Positions 25,090 to 33,995 of a stretch of DNA of 64,000 nucleotides are shown here, in pieces. The stretch covers positions 1 to 64,000 of the forward strand of contig JAVBNX010000018.1 in the NCBI GenBank assembly GCA_031551275.1, written 5' to 3'. Positions within the stretch are counted from its first letter, which is position 1, and the number at the start of each line of letters is the position of its first letter. The notes under the pieces are model-generated. The model did no database searches, was not told the DNA's origin, and worked only from the letters and a program-made list of their open reading frames with translations. The DNA comes from JAVBMJ01 sp031551275. Its GTDB lineage: Bacteria; Bacteroidota; Bacteroidia; Bacteroidales; Rikenellaceae. The position numbers and the translations under genes are program-made.

Positions 25090-27246
25090 TTACAGCATCG
25101 GTCTGAGGTTTTCCCACTTCACATCCCAGTTGCCGTCCTGCGGGAAGCCGGGGTTGGGGATGGCCGGCGCACCCGTCCATCCGGCGCACATCATCGCCAC
25201 CGTGGCCAGGGTCCCGCCGTTGCCCGAGATGGAGATACGCATGGCAGGACTGTTGTAGTTGTGCCCGTTGGGCTTGTACTGGTTGGCGGACTCCTCTTTC
25301 AGCAGGGCCTCGAGGGCCGTTTCGGGCTGGTTCAACCGTATGGCGCACATGGCGGTCATCGGATAGTCCCATCCCCAGGTCGAGGGCCAGTTCCAGTTTT
25401 GCATGACCCAGCCCAACGTGTTGCGCATCACGGCGGTGTCCACCAAAGGGGTCTGGGGCAGCACGCCGAAGGCGGACAGTACGCTCATGTGGTCCGAGGT
25501 AAAACGCTCGTCCTGGTAGGTCTGGGGGACCGACTCGGCGGCGAGGTAGAGCCCGTCCTTTTGGGCCAGGGGGGAGAGTTTGGATAGGACCTCGTCCCAT
25601 TTCTTCTCGCGGGGCAGGCCCATCCTTTCACGCCATTGCTGCGCGAGGTCCAGCGCGTAATGCCAGTAGGCCAGCTCGTAGGGCGGGTTGACGGTCTCCT
25701 CGGGGGTCAGGCTCTCCTGCGCGGGGATCACGCCCTTGAGGATATAGCGGTCGGCTTGGGGATCGTAATCGGCAAAATCGGCCATGAATGCCGCCGTTTC
25801 AAAGACGATGTCCTTGTATTTTTCAAGCGTCTCGGGGGTCGGGTCGGCGCGGTACAACAACTCGGCGAAGTACAAGGGATGCGGCTGCTGCCAGATCAGG
25901 AACGAGGAGATGTAGGAGGGCGACTCGCCCGCCCAGGGATCGGTCATCTTCATCCACCTGACCCCTTCGAAGCCCTGCCTTCGGGCGATCTCCCGCGCTG
26001 CGGGCATGGCAGACCCGTACCAGGGCATGATTCCGGCCAAACGTTCGGGACGGTTCCACAGCGCGTAGTGGATGCCGTGCCACCACGTCATCTCGAGGTG
26101 GAACTTGCCGAACCAGGAGTTGTAGCACAAGGCGGTCTCCTGGGGCGGCATCGACCCGGAATTCATCGCGGCGGTAATGTATTGCGAGAGCACGACGCGC
26201 CGCTCCAGTTCTTTGGCCCTCGGATCCTTGCAGGCGGAAAAGTCGACCGCCCCGCCGCTCTTCCAGAAAGTTTCCCAGCTTTTGGCGCAGGCCTTTTGAT
26301 CCGCGTTGAAACCGGCGGGAGAGGCTGTCGCGGCCGGGGGTTCGGGTGCGAATTCGCACGTAAAGGCGATCACATCGCCCGAGAGGGCCGAGAGGCGGAA
26401 TTTGTGGAGCTCGGGCTGCGTAAGCTCGCAGTCGCCCTGCCAGCAGATCCGGATATAGTAGGCCGTCGTGTCGAGGGTGTGCTCGATCAGGGCTTGCCCT
26501 TTGTCCTGTTTTACGACGCGGGAGGTGTGCTTTTCAGGGCTGTCCCAGTCGCACGCGTCGTCGGAGTGCAGGCCCGTGGGGTAGGGCAGGCTCAGATCGA
26601 CGGACATCGCCCCTTCCGATACCCTTTGGGAGCGGACCCGCGCGGCGATCCGGTCGTTGTCGGGACTGCACAGGGTGGTTACCTCGGTGGGTACGCCGCA
26701 AACCTGATAGCTGCTCGTGATCTCCCCGCGCCACATATCCAGCGTCTGGTCGATATCGGTAACCTGCTCCGGGGTAACTTTCGCCCCGTTGTCGGCGACC
26801 ATATGCAGCCCGACAAGCCCTAAGTGAAGCCTGTGGGGGTTGGTGCGGAACCACCGCCCCGCGCCCTGCCCGCCTGTGGGATCGGCTGCGTCGAACTCGG
26901 GAGCCAAACGGAAATCGAAGTAGGCGTAAGGCTCCTCGCGTCCCCGGAAATTGTAGTTTTTAAGGTACTGGTCGGGCGTGTAGTGCATCACGTCAGGGAA
27001 GGAGTGCCAGCCCCACTCCGACATCGTGCCCAGGCAAACGCCCTGTTGGTAGAGCTCAGGGAAAGTCTGTAGCCCCGTGGCGTCGACCGTCATGGCGAAG
27101 GCCCCGTTGCCCACCGTGAGCGACGAGTAAGGCTCGAATCCGGTTATGTGGGGGTTATTGCGCGTGACCAGGGCATGGCGGTCGATCTTCCCGCTGCCGC
27201 ACGCCGCTAAAAAGAGCGTCAAGGCGAAAAGGACTATTTTTTTCAT
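25090..27246 (-). CDS. Large (alpha/alpha)-barrel glycosidase-like lipoprotein, family unassigned
   Basis: 718 residues with a lipobox (FLAACGS, Cys about 16). An N-terminal beta-sandwich (about 30-320: HALVTRNNPHITGFEP, SSLTVGNGAFAMTVD) precedes a helical barrel. This layout recalls GH65/GH63/GH95-type glycosidases. Catalytic-looking acids cluster in FGKFHLEMTWWHGIHYALW (about 385), ESPSYISSFLIWQQPHPLYFAE and STWGWDYPMTAMCAI. I cannot name the CAZy family. Last gene of the minus fimbrillin/GLUG operon; a hairpin terminator precedes it, so its expression may depend on read-through. Probably exported and membrane-anchored. Confidence 0.75.
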   Translation of the reverse strand: MKKIVLFALTLFLAACGSGKIDRHALVTRNNPHITGFEPYSSLTVGNGAFAMTVDATGLQTFPELYQQGVCLGTMSEWGWHSFPDVMHYTPDQYLKNYNFRGREEPYAYFDFRLAPEFDAADPTGGQGAGRWFRTNPHRLHLGLVGLHMVADNGAKVTPEQVTDIDQTLDMWRGEITSSYQVCGVPTEVTTLCSPDNDRIAARVRSQRVSEGAMSVDLSLPYPTGLHSDDACDWDSPEKHTSRVVKQDKGQALIEHTLDTTAYYIRICWQGDCELTQPELHKFRLSALSGDVIAFTCEFAPEPPAATASPAGFNADQKACAKSWETFWKSGGAVDFSACKDPRAKELERRVVLSQYITAAMNSGSMPPQETALCYNSWFGKFHLEMTWWHGIHYALWNRPERLAGIMPWYGSAMPAAREIARRQGFEGVRWMKMTDPWAGESPSYISSFLIWQQPHPLYFAELLYRADPTPETLEKYKDIVFETAAFMADFADYDPQADRYILKGVIPAQESLTPEETVNPPYELAYWHYALDLAQQWRERMGLPREKKWDEVLSKLSPLAQKDGLYLAAESVPQTYQDERFTSDHMSVLSAFGVLPQTPLVDTAVMRNTLGWVMQNWNWPSTWGWDYPMTAMCAIRLNQPETALEALLKEESANQYKPNGHNYNSPAMRISISGNGGTLATVAMMCAGWTGAPAIPNPGFPQDGNWDVKWENLRPML

Positions 27247-27264
27247 AGGTCCGGATTGTAAAAA

Positions 27265-27286
27265 GGGAAGGCTTTTGGGCCTTCCC
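27265..27286 (-). terminator. Hairpin after the GLUG lipoprotein gene
   Basis: Stem gggaaggc/gccttccc with a 6-base loop, followed on minus by ctttttac. It lies between the 773-residue lipoprotein gene and the glycosidase gene and may lower transcription of the latter rather than abolish it, as no -7 box is visible after it. Confidence 0.65.
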
Positions 27287-27310
27287 CGTTGTTTTTATGC
27301 GTTGAAAAGC

Positions 27311-29632
27311 CTATTGCCAGTCGAGCTTGGGATAGGTCGGATTCCCGCCGTTCCAGCTTCCGTAGTTGCCCCAATAGGAGCTCCATCCCGTGGTGGACGA
27401 GTTTGGCCATGCCGTGGCGGAGAAAGCGGTCCCTTTGACGTCGGTCAGGAGGGTCTTAGAGGCGTCGTAGTAGCACGAAATGCCCTCTCCGCCCTGGTAA
27501 TACCGTCCGGCCACCGCGCCTGTGGTTGCCGAGGCTTCGGCGTAGACCGCGCCCGAAGTCCAGCAGGCAGTGATCGTCGCGCCGGTGTAACGGCAGTATC
27601 CGCACACGCCGCCCGCGTTGGTCGTGGTGGGGTTGGTCACGCTGCCGGTGTTCCAGCAGGCGGTCATCAGGCCCGCCACGCCGTTGTAGCCGACCACGCC
27701 GCCTATGTTACCCACAGCGTCGCTGCTGCCCGTGCCGTTCACGCCCTCGATAGCCGCCGAGTTGTAGCAGGAGACCACGGTGGGAGTCCCTTCCGGAGCG
27801 GTCGCACCGTTGATGCTGTTCGCACCGGCGACCCCGCCCACGAAGGTACGTCCCTTGACGGCGGCCGTGTTGCCGCACTCCTTGACCAGGCCTACGGTTT
27901 GTCCGGCGATCCCGCCGATGTAGGAACTCGAGGTGGTCCCCCCGCCGTCCACGACCGCGTTGTTCATGCAGCGCTCGATGGTCGAGGAAATCCCGTTGTA
28001 GGCCGCGATGCCTGCGCAGAATTGGCCTGCGGTGGACACAGCGCCCGAGTTGGTGCAGCGTGCGATCGTCCCCGCGTCGTTGCGGGCGCAGACCCCGCCG
28101 ATGTAGGCGAGAGAGATGGCCGGTACGCTTACCTTGCCCTTGTTCTGGCATCCGGTAATTGAACCGTTGTCCTGGTTGACGGCGCAGATACCCGCCGCAA
28201 CGCTCTTCCCGGCCAGATCGACCTCGTTGACGCAGTCGGAGATCGTCCCGCCCACGTTGAAGACGCAGAGTACCGCGACGGTGTCCTTGCCGGCCACGCT
28301 GCCCGAAGCGATGTGGATCTTATTGAGCGTACCCCGGTTGTAGGCGAACATGGCGACCTTGTCGTTGCTGCCCGGAATATTCAGTTCGTTGATCTTGAAT
28401 CCATTGCCGTTGTATGTCCCGGAGAAGGGCTTAGCCGGGGTCCCCACGGGGGCCCATGTGATGCCGGTCAAATCGATGTCGTTCTCCTGCTTGTAGCTCT
28501 TGGCGGGGTTGTCCTTGATGACCATCAACTCCTCGATGATCGAGACCAGCGCCACGCCGTTGTCTTCGCGGGGGATGACCTTGCCTGCGCCGTCGACGCT
28601 GAAGCGGATCATCGTGGTGGCAGGAAGCCCCACCCGGATGGCGGGATCGGTGCCTTTTTGGATCGATGTGATCGCGCCGCCCGCCTGGGCGAAGTCGGTA
28701 AAGGGCATCGAGCCTTTGCCGTCGTCGTCGAGGGTAACCTGCCCGGTCGCGCCGTTCGAGAAGGCGACGTCGAGAACGGTCCCGGCGGGATAGCCTGTGA
28801 TCTCGAAGTTGCTTACCAGGGCCTGGCCGCTGCCCGCGCCCGCGCCGCCCTCGTTCCAGTCGTCGATCGCCACGGGGGTTATGACCAGCTTGCCGGCCAG
28901 AAGCATCATGTTGAACTTGTAGCGCGTGCCCGCCGCGAAGGTCGTTTGGGGAGCCTCCACGGTGCACCAGTAGGTCTTGCCCTGGTAGGTCAGCGAAACG
29001 TCGGTCGAGGCCACCTCATCGGGGGGCAGGATCGCCTGGAAGCGGGTCTGGCCCGGGATGTTGTAGGCGGTCAGCAGGTCGTCGGCCGTCTCCAGGGTAA
29101 CCACCGAGGTAGCCATCGCTTCGGTGGGCAGACCCTGCACGGTAATGTCCATCAGCGTGTTGGCGTGCCCCATCGCCACCCCGGCAAGGTTCTTGACCGG
29201 ATCGTGGGCCGCGAGTTTGGTCTTCAATACGTCGGCGTCCAGCAGGCCTTTCAGGGTACCGTCCTGCGCGGAAGGCGTGCCTGCGGGTTGCAGGGTCAGC
29301 CAGATATCGTACTTGCCCAGGGTGGGGTAGGCGATCGCCGTGGTCTTGGGAAGCCACTTGGCCTGGGTAGCGTTGTAGGCGTAGAGGGCCGTGTTGTCCT
29401 CGGTGCTGACCGCTACGGTCAGTTCGTGGCCGATGGCCGCCGCCCCGCGTCCCGACAAGGGGTCCATGGTCGGATCGTCGCCCAACGCTTTGGTAGCGTA
29501 GGCCTGCGGGATGTAAAGGTTTACCGATTCGAGTGAGGCGGCTCCCTGGCCGGGCATTTGTTCCTGCTTGGCGCAGCCGACCGCCGCGGCGCAGCCGAGG
29601 ATCAGAAGGGCGATATGGTTTATCTTTTTCAT
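27311..29632 (-). CDS. Fimbrillin-type lipoprotein with C-terminal GLUG repeats
   Basis: 773 residues from ATG 29632 (MKKINHIALLILGCAAAVGC, lipobox). An upstream in-frame ATG at 29725 falls inside the preceding gene and gives no signal. Residues about 30-320 resemble fimbrillin/Mfa1-like beta domains (VNLYIPQAYATKA). Residues about 400-735 hold at least eight GLUG-type repeats of the form GGVxGxN...I..C.N.G.V. The last 40 residues end in a Trp-rich motif (GWSSYWGNYGSWNGG, YPKLDW) shared with the 840-residue paralogue of this operon. Likely surface-exposed and adhesive or glycan-binding; function inferred. Confidence 0.8.
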   Translation of the reverse strand: MKKINHIALLILGCAAAVGCAKQEQMPGQGAASLESVNLYIPQAYATKALGDDPTMDPLSGRGAAAIGHELTVAVSTEDNTALYAYNATQAKWLPKTTAIAYPTLGKYDIWLTLQPAGTPSAQDGTLKGLLDADVLKTKLAAHDPVKNLAGVAMGHANTLMDITVQGLPTEAMATSVVTLETADDLLTAYNIPGQTRFQAILPPDEVASTDVSLTYQGKTYWCTVEAPQTTFAAGTRYKFNMMLLAGKLVITPVAIDDWNEGGAGAGSGQALVSNFEITGYPAGTVLDVAFSNGATGQVTLDDDGKGSMPFTDFAQAGGAITSIQKGTDPAIRVGLPATTMIRFSVDGAGKVIPREDNGVALVSIIEELMVIKDNPAKSYKQENDIDLTGITWAPVGTPAKPFSGTYNGNGFKINELNIPGSNDKVAMFAYNRGTLNKIHIASGSVAGKDTVAVLCVFNVGGTISDCVNEVDLAGKSVAAGICAVNQDNGSITGCQNKGKVSVPAISLAYIGGVCARNDAGTIARCTNSGAVSTAGQFCAGIAAYNGISSTIERCMNNAVVDGGGTTSSSYIGGIAGQTVGLVKECGNTAAVKGRTFVGGVAGANSINGATAPEGTPTVVSCYNSAAIEGVNGTGSSDAVGNIGGVVGYNGVAGLMTACWNTGSVTNPTTTNAGGVCGYCRYTGATITACWTSGAVYAEASATTGAVAGRYYQGGEGISCYYDASKTLLTDVKGTAFSATAWPNSSTTGWSSYWGNYGSWNGGNPTYPKLDWQ

Positions 29633-29645
29633 CGTTCGCTCGAAA

Positions 29646-30380
29646 TTACTGGATGGTAAGGGTAATCGTGTTGTTGCTGCCGGCAGCCAGCGCGGGGGCC
29701 GTGGAGAGGGTAAATTCGACGACACCGCCGTTTACCATGGCCCAACCCTTGTCGGTCGTGTTCAAAAGCGTGGCCTGGGCCGTCGCATCGAGGATCAGTT
29801 GCGCCTCCTTGATCGAGCCGTCGGCGTCGCAGTAGGCATCGAATCCCTTGTAAGTCAGTGCGGTAATTTTATCCCCGGAAGCGGTCGCGAAGGAGACCTT
29901 GCTGCGCTGGTGGGAGAGCGTGACCGCCAGTGAGGCCTGCGCCGAGACGTTGGTCAGGGTGGCCGAGAGCCAGTCCGCCGAGAGGAAGTCGACCTTTTCG
30001 GTCTGGTCCGTGGGAACAGCCGCCCCGATCGCCGTGCGCACCGCCGTCGAGGGCCAGAGCACCTCGACCCGGATCGGGCCCACCGGATAGTAGAGCATGG
30101 TGGCCGAGGAGGCCGCCTTCAGCGTCCCCGCGTCGTACACATAATCTGCCGCGCGGTTGTAGTTGTCGCCCGTGCACTTGACCGAAGCGAGGGAGAAGTC
30201 CAGCTCGGCGTCCGCAAGGCCGAAGTAGTCCGCGGGGGCGTAGTTCTGCGCCGCTTTGGTAATCCCCTCCACGCGGATCACGAGGGCTTGCTCCCCGGCC
30301 TGTTGGGGCTCGCTCTTCGAGCAGGCTGCCATCGCCGTTAAGGCGGGTATCAGCACGATATATTTGATATATCTTTTCAT
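29646..30380 (-). CDS. Fimbrillin-family lipoprotein
   Basis: 244 residues from ATG 30380 (MKRYIKYIVLIPALTAMAAC, lipobox); an ATG three codons upstream is possible. The mature part follows fimbrillin (Mfa-like) layout: EQALVIRVEGITKAA, VLWPSTAVRTAIGAA, VTLSHQRSKVSF, and a C-terminal beta strand ending NTITLTIQ. The C-terminal strand may act in donor-strand exchange as in type V pili, which is family knowledge rather than something seen here. Middle gene of the operon, 13 bases from each neighbour. Confidence 0.75.
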   Translation of the reverse strand: MKRYIKYIVLIPALTAMAACSKSEPQQAGEQALVIRVEGITKAAQNYAPADYFGLADAELDFSLASVKCTGDNYNRAADYVYDAGTLKAASSATMLYYPVGPIRVEVLWPSTAVRTAIGAAVPTDQTEKVDFLSADWLSATLTNVSAQASLAVTLSHQRSKVSFATASGDKITALTYKGFDAYCDADGSIKEAQLILDATAQATLLNTTDKGWAMVNGGVVEFTLSTAPALAAGSNNTITLTIQ

Positions 30381-30392
30381 TTCTGTCAAGGA

Positions 30393-32915
30393 TTAGAAAG
30401 ATTGGAACAGGACCACATCAGGCCATTTGGTTTTCAGGGCGGCTTCCCAGCCCAGGGTCGGGTAGACCGTGGTGGCTCCACCGAAATTCCATCCCCCGAG
30501 GGAAGACCAGTTGGTGTCCCACCCGTTTCCGGAAGCGGCCACGGGCCAGCCCGAAGCATCGCCCGAAAATTCGGTCGCATTGGCGTCGGCGATCATATCG
30601 GAGGCCCGGAACAAACCCGACGCGGTTCCCGCCTGGTTTCCTATGACCCCGTTTATGGTCGTTGCCGTGCTCGAGGTAACGGTTGTGCCTACGGCGTAAA
30701 CGGCTTTGGTTGTGTAGGCGGTAAAGTTGGTTCCGGCGACGCCCCCGATCTGGGCCGCACTGGCTCCCTGACCCGTTACGCTGCCTCCCTTGCTGTAACA
30801 CGAGATCACAAAGGATTGGTTTACGCCCATAACGCCGCCGATGCCCGCCGAACCTGAGGCACTTCCGCCCAGGTTGGCGCATCCGATTATTTCGCTTGAG
30901 TACCCGTTGCGTGTTGCCCCGGCGGCAGAATAGGAACCGGTGTTGGACCCGGCGATCCCGCCGATGTTGTTTTTGCCTTCAATGCTTCCCGAATTGCCGC
31001 AATTAAGGATCAGCGTGCCGTTCTGGTTCTTGCCTACGATACCCCCGACCGAGTTGCCGTTGCTGGAACCGGTCCAGGCAAGGCTGTATGATCCTACTGA
31101 AACGTTGCCTGTATTGAAACACTCCTTGATCGTGGAACCGTTGTTAGTGGCCCCCACGATCCCTCCCGTGTCGCGCGCGGTCAAAGCGGATGTGGGATTG
31201 CTCAGGTTGCCGGTATTCAGGCAGCCGATTACCTCGACGCCCTGGTTGGCCGTCCCGACGATGCCGCCCACGTTGTTGGCCGTGGCGGTAATGTTGCCGT
31301 TGTTGCGGCAGTTGACGATCTTGGCATAGGGAGGGGTAGCCGCGGCACTCTGGGAAGATCCGGCGATGCCCCCGATGTTGGCATTCCCGTTGATTGATGC
31401 GTTGTTGACGCAGTTTTCGATAACCCCATTGTTGACAGCCGCAATGGAGCCGCAACCGTTACCGGCGTTCGAGGAGATGTTACCGGATGCAATTACCACG
31501 TTTTTCACTTTCCCTGTGGCACTGACAGTGGCAAACAGCCCGGCATTGCTCGTCGGCGTAACGTTCAGCGAGATGGTCAGGTTAGAGAGGCTGTTGCCGC
31601 CCCCGTCGTAGCTTCCGGTCAGGGCCCCCAGGGGAGTCCAGTTCGAACCGCTTAGACTGATATCGCAGATCTGGCCATAGTGCAGGGCCAGGCCTGTGCC
31701 GACCGCTTCCAGTTCGGTGCGGTTGGCGACGAACTTGGGCTTGGCGGCCGTGCCGTCGCCTTTGTTGAGTTCGGCGGCGGTCTCGGTAATGGTCAGGTAG
31801 CCGTAGTCGGGGAGTTTGTAGATGTTCGCGCCTACGGTAACCTTCACTTTGGTCAGCTCCCCGGCCGGCAGGCGGGAGAGGGTAATGTTGCCCTCGCTGA
31901 CCGGGGCGGTAAATTTCGCCGCTTCGGCGTCCTCGAATTCGATCTGGGTAATCCCTGTGAAGTAGTCCGAGGTAATGGGGATGGTAATCTTCTCCACGCC
32001 GCCGTTCTCGTCGGCCATGATGTCGCCCAGGTCCGATTCGGTCCACTCGCCGGGGGTCATCGTGACCGAGGCCACGGTGGGCTGGTCGATATTAACGGTA
32101 ACGGTGTAGCTCTCGCCCGCCTCGAGGGTAATGTCGGAGCCGCCCGCCGGGGGCGCGATGGGCATATCCTCGCCGATCAGGTAGGTGTCGACCGTCACGC
32201 TGGCGATCGAGGTCAGGGTCGTCCCGTCGGGGATAAGGTAGAAGATCTTTTCGGTGTCGTCAGCGCCCCCGTTGGCCGTGGTAACCGAGTAGGAGGCGGT
32301 GTAGGCCGTCGCTGAGGCCGAGGAGACCGTTTTTACGGTCGGGGCGGCCAGCGCGTTGAACACCCCGGTCGTCTTGCCCGCCTTCAGCCCGATGGTCACG
32401 TCGTGGTCGCCCGGGAAGGTGGATTTGACGTTGACCTTGACCTTGAGCTGGCACATCAGGTGGCGGAATTCCATGGTCCTGTCGGTGGAGTTCTTGCCGG
32501 TGACCAGGTTGTTGCTCAACAGGTAGTCGCCCGCGGCGCCTTCCGCGGCCGCGAGGGCGATGTTGCCGTCGTTGGTGGTCACGCTCGGGGTCGATACGTC
32601 GCCCGCGTTGGCCAGGGCCACGAAGTGGAGCGTGCTGCCGTCCTGGGGCCAGAAGAAGGTGTTGGCCGTGGTCATTACCGCGCTCCCGTCGAAGGTGGCG
32701 GGGGCTCCCGAGACCACCAGGTTGGACCAGGTCGTGCTCTGGCCTTTTAAGGCGTACAGGTTGATGGGCAGCTCCGACGGCGTGCGGGTCGAACCTGCGA
32801 TCCGGGCATCGAAGATGACTGAATCCTGCCCGGTCGTGGCCGGGACCTCTTTGGCGCAGCCCGCGAAGAGCATCGCGGCCAGGGAGAGGATCAGGTAGAG
32901 GTTAAATCGCTTCAT
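30393..32915 (-). CDS. Fimbrillin + GLUG-repeat lipoprotein (paralogue)
   Basis: 840 residues. Signal MKRFNLYLILSLAAMLFAGC. Residues about 25-290 are a fimbrillin-like domain (FDARIAGSTRTPSELPINLYALKG, FRHLMCQLKVKVNV). A long series of GLUG-type repeats (about 490-750; NIGGIAGS, NVGGIVGT, SVGGIVGK, GIGGVMGV, QIGGVAGT) follows, and the C-terminal Trp/Gly tail (GWDTNWSSLGGWNFGG, YPTLGWE) matches the 773-residue paralogue. Repeats of this type occur in bacterial surface adhesins. Same operon and presumably the same outer-surface complex as the neighbouring fimbrillins. Confidence 0.8.
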   Translation of the reverse strand: MKRFNLYLILSLAAMLFAGCAKEVPATTGQDSVIFDARIAGSTRTPSELPINLYALKGQSTTWSNLVVSGAPATFDGSAVMTTANTFFWPQDGSTLHFVALANAGDVSTPSVTTNDGNIALAAAEGAAGDYLLSNNLVTGKNSTDRTMEFRHLMCQLKVKVNVKSTFPGDHDVTIGLKAGKTTGVFNALAAPTVKTVSSASATAYTASYSVTTANGGADDTEKIFYLIPDGTTLTSIASVTVDTYLIGEDMPIAPPAGGSDITLEAGESYTVTVNIDQPTVASVTMTPGEWTESDLGDIMADENGGVEKITIPITSDYFTGITQIEFEDAEAAKFTAPVSEGNITLSRLPAGELTKVKVTVGANIYKLPDYGYLTITETAAELNKGDGTAAKPKFVANRTELEAVGTGLALHYGQICDISLSGSNWTPLGALTGSYDGGGNSLSNLTISLNVTPTSNAGLFATVSATGKVKNVVIASGNISSNAGNGCGSIAAVNNGVIENCVNNASINGNANIGGIAGSSQSAAATPPYAKIVNCRNNGNITATANNVGGIVGTANQGVEVIGCLNTGNLSNPTSALTARDTGGIVGATNNGSTIKECFNTGNVSVGSYSLAWTGSSNGNSVGGIVGKNQNGTLILNCGNSGSIEGKNNIGGIAGSNTGSYSAAGATRNGYSSEIIGCANLGGSASGSAGIGGVMGVNQSFVISCYSKGGSVTGQGASAAQIGGVAGTNFTAYTTKAVYAVGTTVTSSTATTINGVIGNQAGTASGLFRASDMIADANATEFSGDASGWPVAASGNGWDTNWSSLGGWNFGGATTVYPTLGWEAALKTKWPDVVLFQSF

Positions 32916-32929
32916 ATCTCCTTTTGTTA

Positions 32930-33775
32930 TTATTCGACAACGTAGCCCTCATGGACGTTCCATCCCGTGACCTGTCCGGTAATGTCGAACGAGTCGAGGG
33001 TAATGGTTATGTTCTTCGGGGTGCTCTTGTTTGTGTTGAAATCCGCGAGCACGGAGTCCAAATCGAAGGCGATGGCCTGGGTGGAGGTCCCGTCCTTGAG
33101 TTTGATGTTCAAAACCAGGTCGTGGCGGATGCCGGGGATGATTCCGAACAGTCTGGCCGTGGCCACGCAGCCCGAGGGGCCCATCTCGAAGACAGGCGCC
33201 AGGTTCAGGCGCGGGGATTCCAGCACCGAGTAGCCGTCCAGTTCGACCCCGGAGGAGACGCCCGTCAGCGATGCGGATACGACCGAGTTGATCGCGTTCT
33301 GGATCCCCCCCGCGGCTTGCAGGGAGATGTTCAGCTCGCGGACCTGCTGGACCATCGGGGCGTTGATCACACCGCCGTCGGCACCTACCTGTACTTCGCC
33401 CGCGTAGGCAAACAGCCAGCCCGGCTCGTTGATGGCGACCAGCGTGGTGGTGTTGTAGCTTACCACGGCGGTCTTGGTCGCGTCGGTGTGGGTAATGGTC
33501 ATCCCCGCGGGCTGGTTGTAGATGTAGACGCGTTGCGTCCCGGTCAGCACCTCCACGGGGAAGGTCACGCCCGTTCCCGAAAGAGTGAACCGGTGGCTGC
33601 CTACCGCCACAAGGTAGTTGGCCGGAACGGCCGCCGAGGAGGTGCGCGCACTCCAGTCGGGGTTGACCGTTACGGCACCCTTCCGGTACGGGGTTACTCC
33701 GTCGTCCTCTTGGAGGCAGGAGGTCATCACGCAACAGAGTGCAGCGGCGGCGATGAAGAGTCTCTTTGCTTTCAT
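32930..33775 (-). CDS. DUF5119/FimB-Mfa2-like lipoprotein, first gene of fimbrillin operon
   Basis: 281 residues. Signal ALCCVMTSC (lipobox Cys about 20). The mature start (GVTPYRKGAVTVNPDWSA) resembles DUF5119 or Mfa2-type proteins that precede fimbrillin genes and help anchor pili. The rest is beta-rich (HRFTLSGTGVTFPVEVL, RVYIYNQPAGMTI, ELNISLQAAGG) with a C-terminal VTGWNVHEGYVVE. It has a -7 box about 55 bases upstream and leads the minus operon down to the glycosidase gene. Family call is tentative. Confidence 0.65.
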   Translation of the reverse strand: MKAKRLFIAAAALCCVMTSCLQEDDGVTPYRKGAVTVNPDWSARTSSAAVPANYLVAVGSHRFTLSGTGVTFPVEVLTGTQRVYIYNQPAGMTITHTDATKTAVVSYNTTTLVAINEPGWLFAYAGEVQVGADGGVINAPMVQQVRELNISLQAAGGIQNAINSVVSASLTGVSSGVELDGYSVLESPRLNLAPVFEMGPSGCVATARLFGIIPGIRHDLVLNIKLKDGTSTQAIAFDLDSVLADFNTNKSTPKNITITLDSFDITGQVTGWNVHEGYVVE

Positions 33776-33827
33776 ATTTGAGTTTTAGGTTGTCGTTGGT
33801 TTGTGTCGGTGCCGATTTTCGATAAAG

Positions 33828-33835
33828 CAAATTTA
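33828..33835 (-). promoter_or_regulatory. -7 box of the fimbrillin/GLUG operon
   Basis: Minus-strand TAaaTTTG is a full consensus match, giving a leader of about 45 nt before the ATG at 33775. Confidence 0.6.
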
Positions 33836-33967
33836 GGAGTAATCAACGCGGGGGATTGTATAATATTATTCATTTTACCCATTAAAAACGTACAGGCCCC
33901 CAAAGGCCAAAATCAATATTGTTGAATTTTGTGTACGAAAATGGTGGGCCTATATTATAGGGTGTTG

Positions 33968-33975
33968 TATTTTTG
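33968..33975 (+). promoter_or_regulatory. -7 box of the BACON-lyase gene
   Basis: TAttTTTG matches the consensus, 20 bases before the ATG at 33996. With the minus box at 33828-33835 it defines a 220-base AT-rich divergent control region (33776-33995) that otherwise holds no gene. Confidence 0.6.
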
Positions 33976-33995
33976 TGTAAAGCTAAACCAGAATT

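Noticed and set aside
27400..31700. Repeat array as CRISPR or DNA-level tandem repeat
   Set aside because: The periodicity is protein-level GLUG repeats with diverged codons, not identical spaced DNA repeats.
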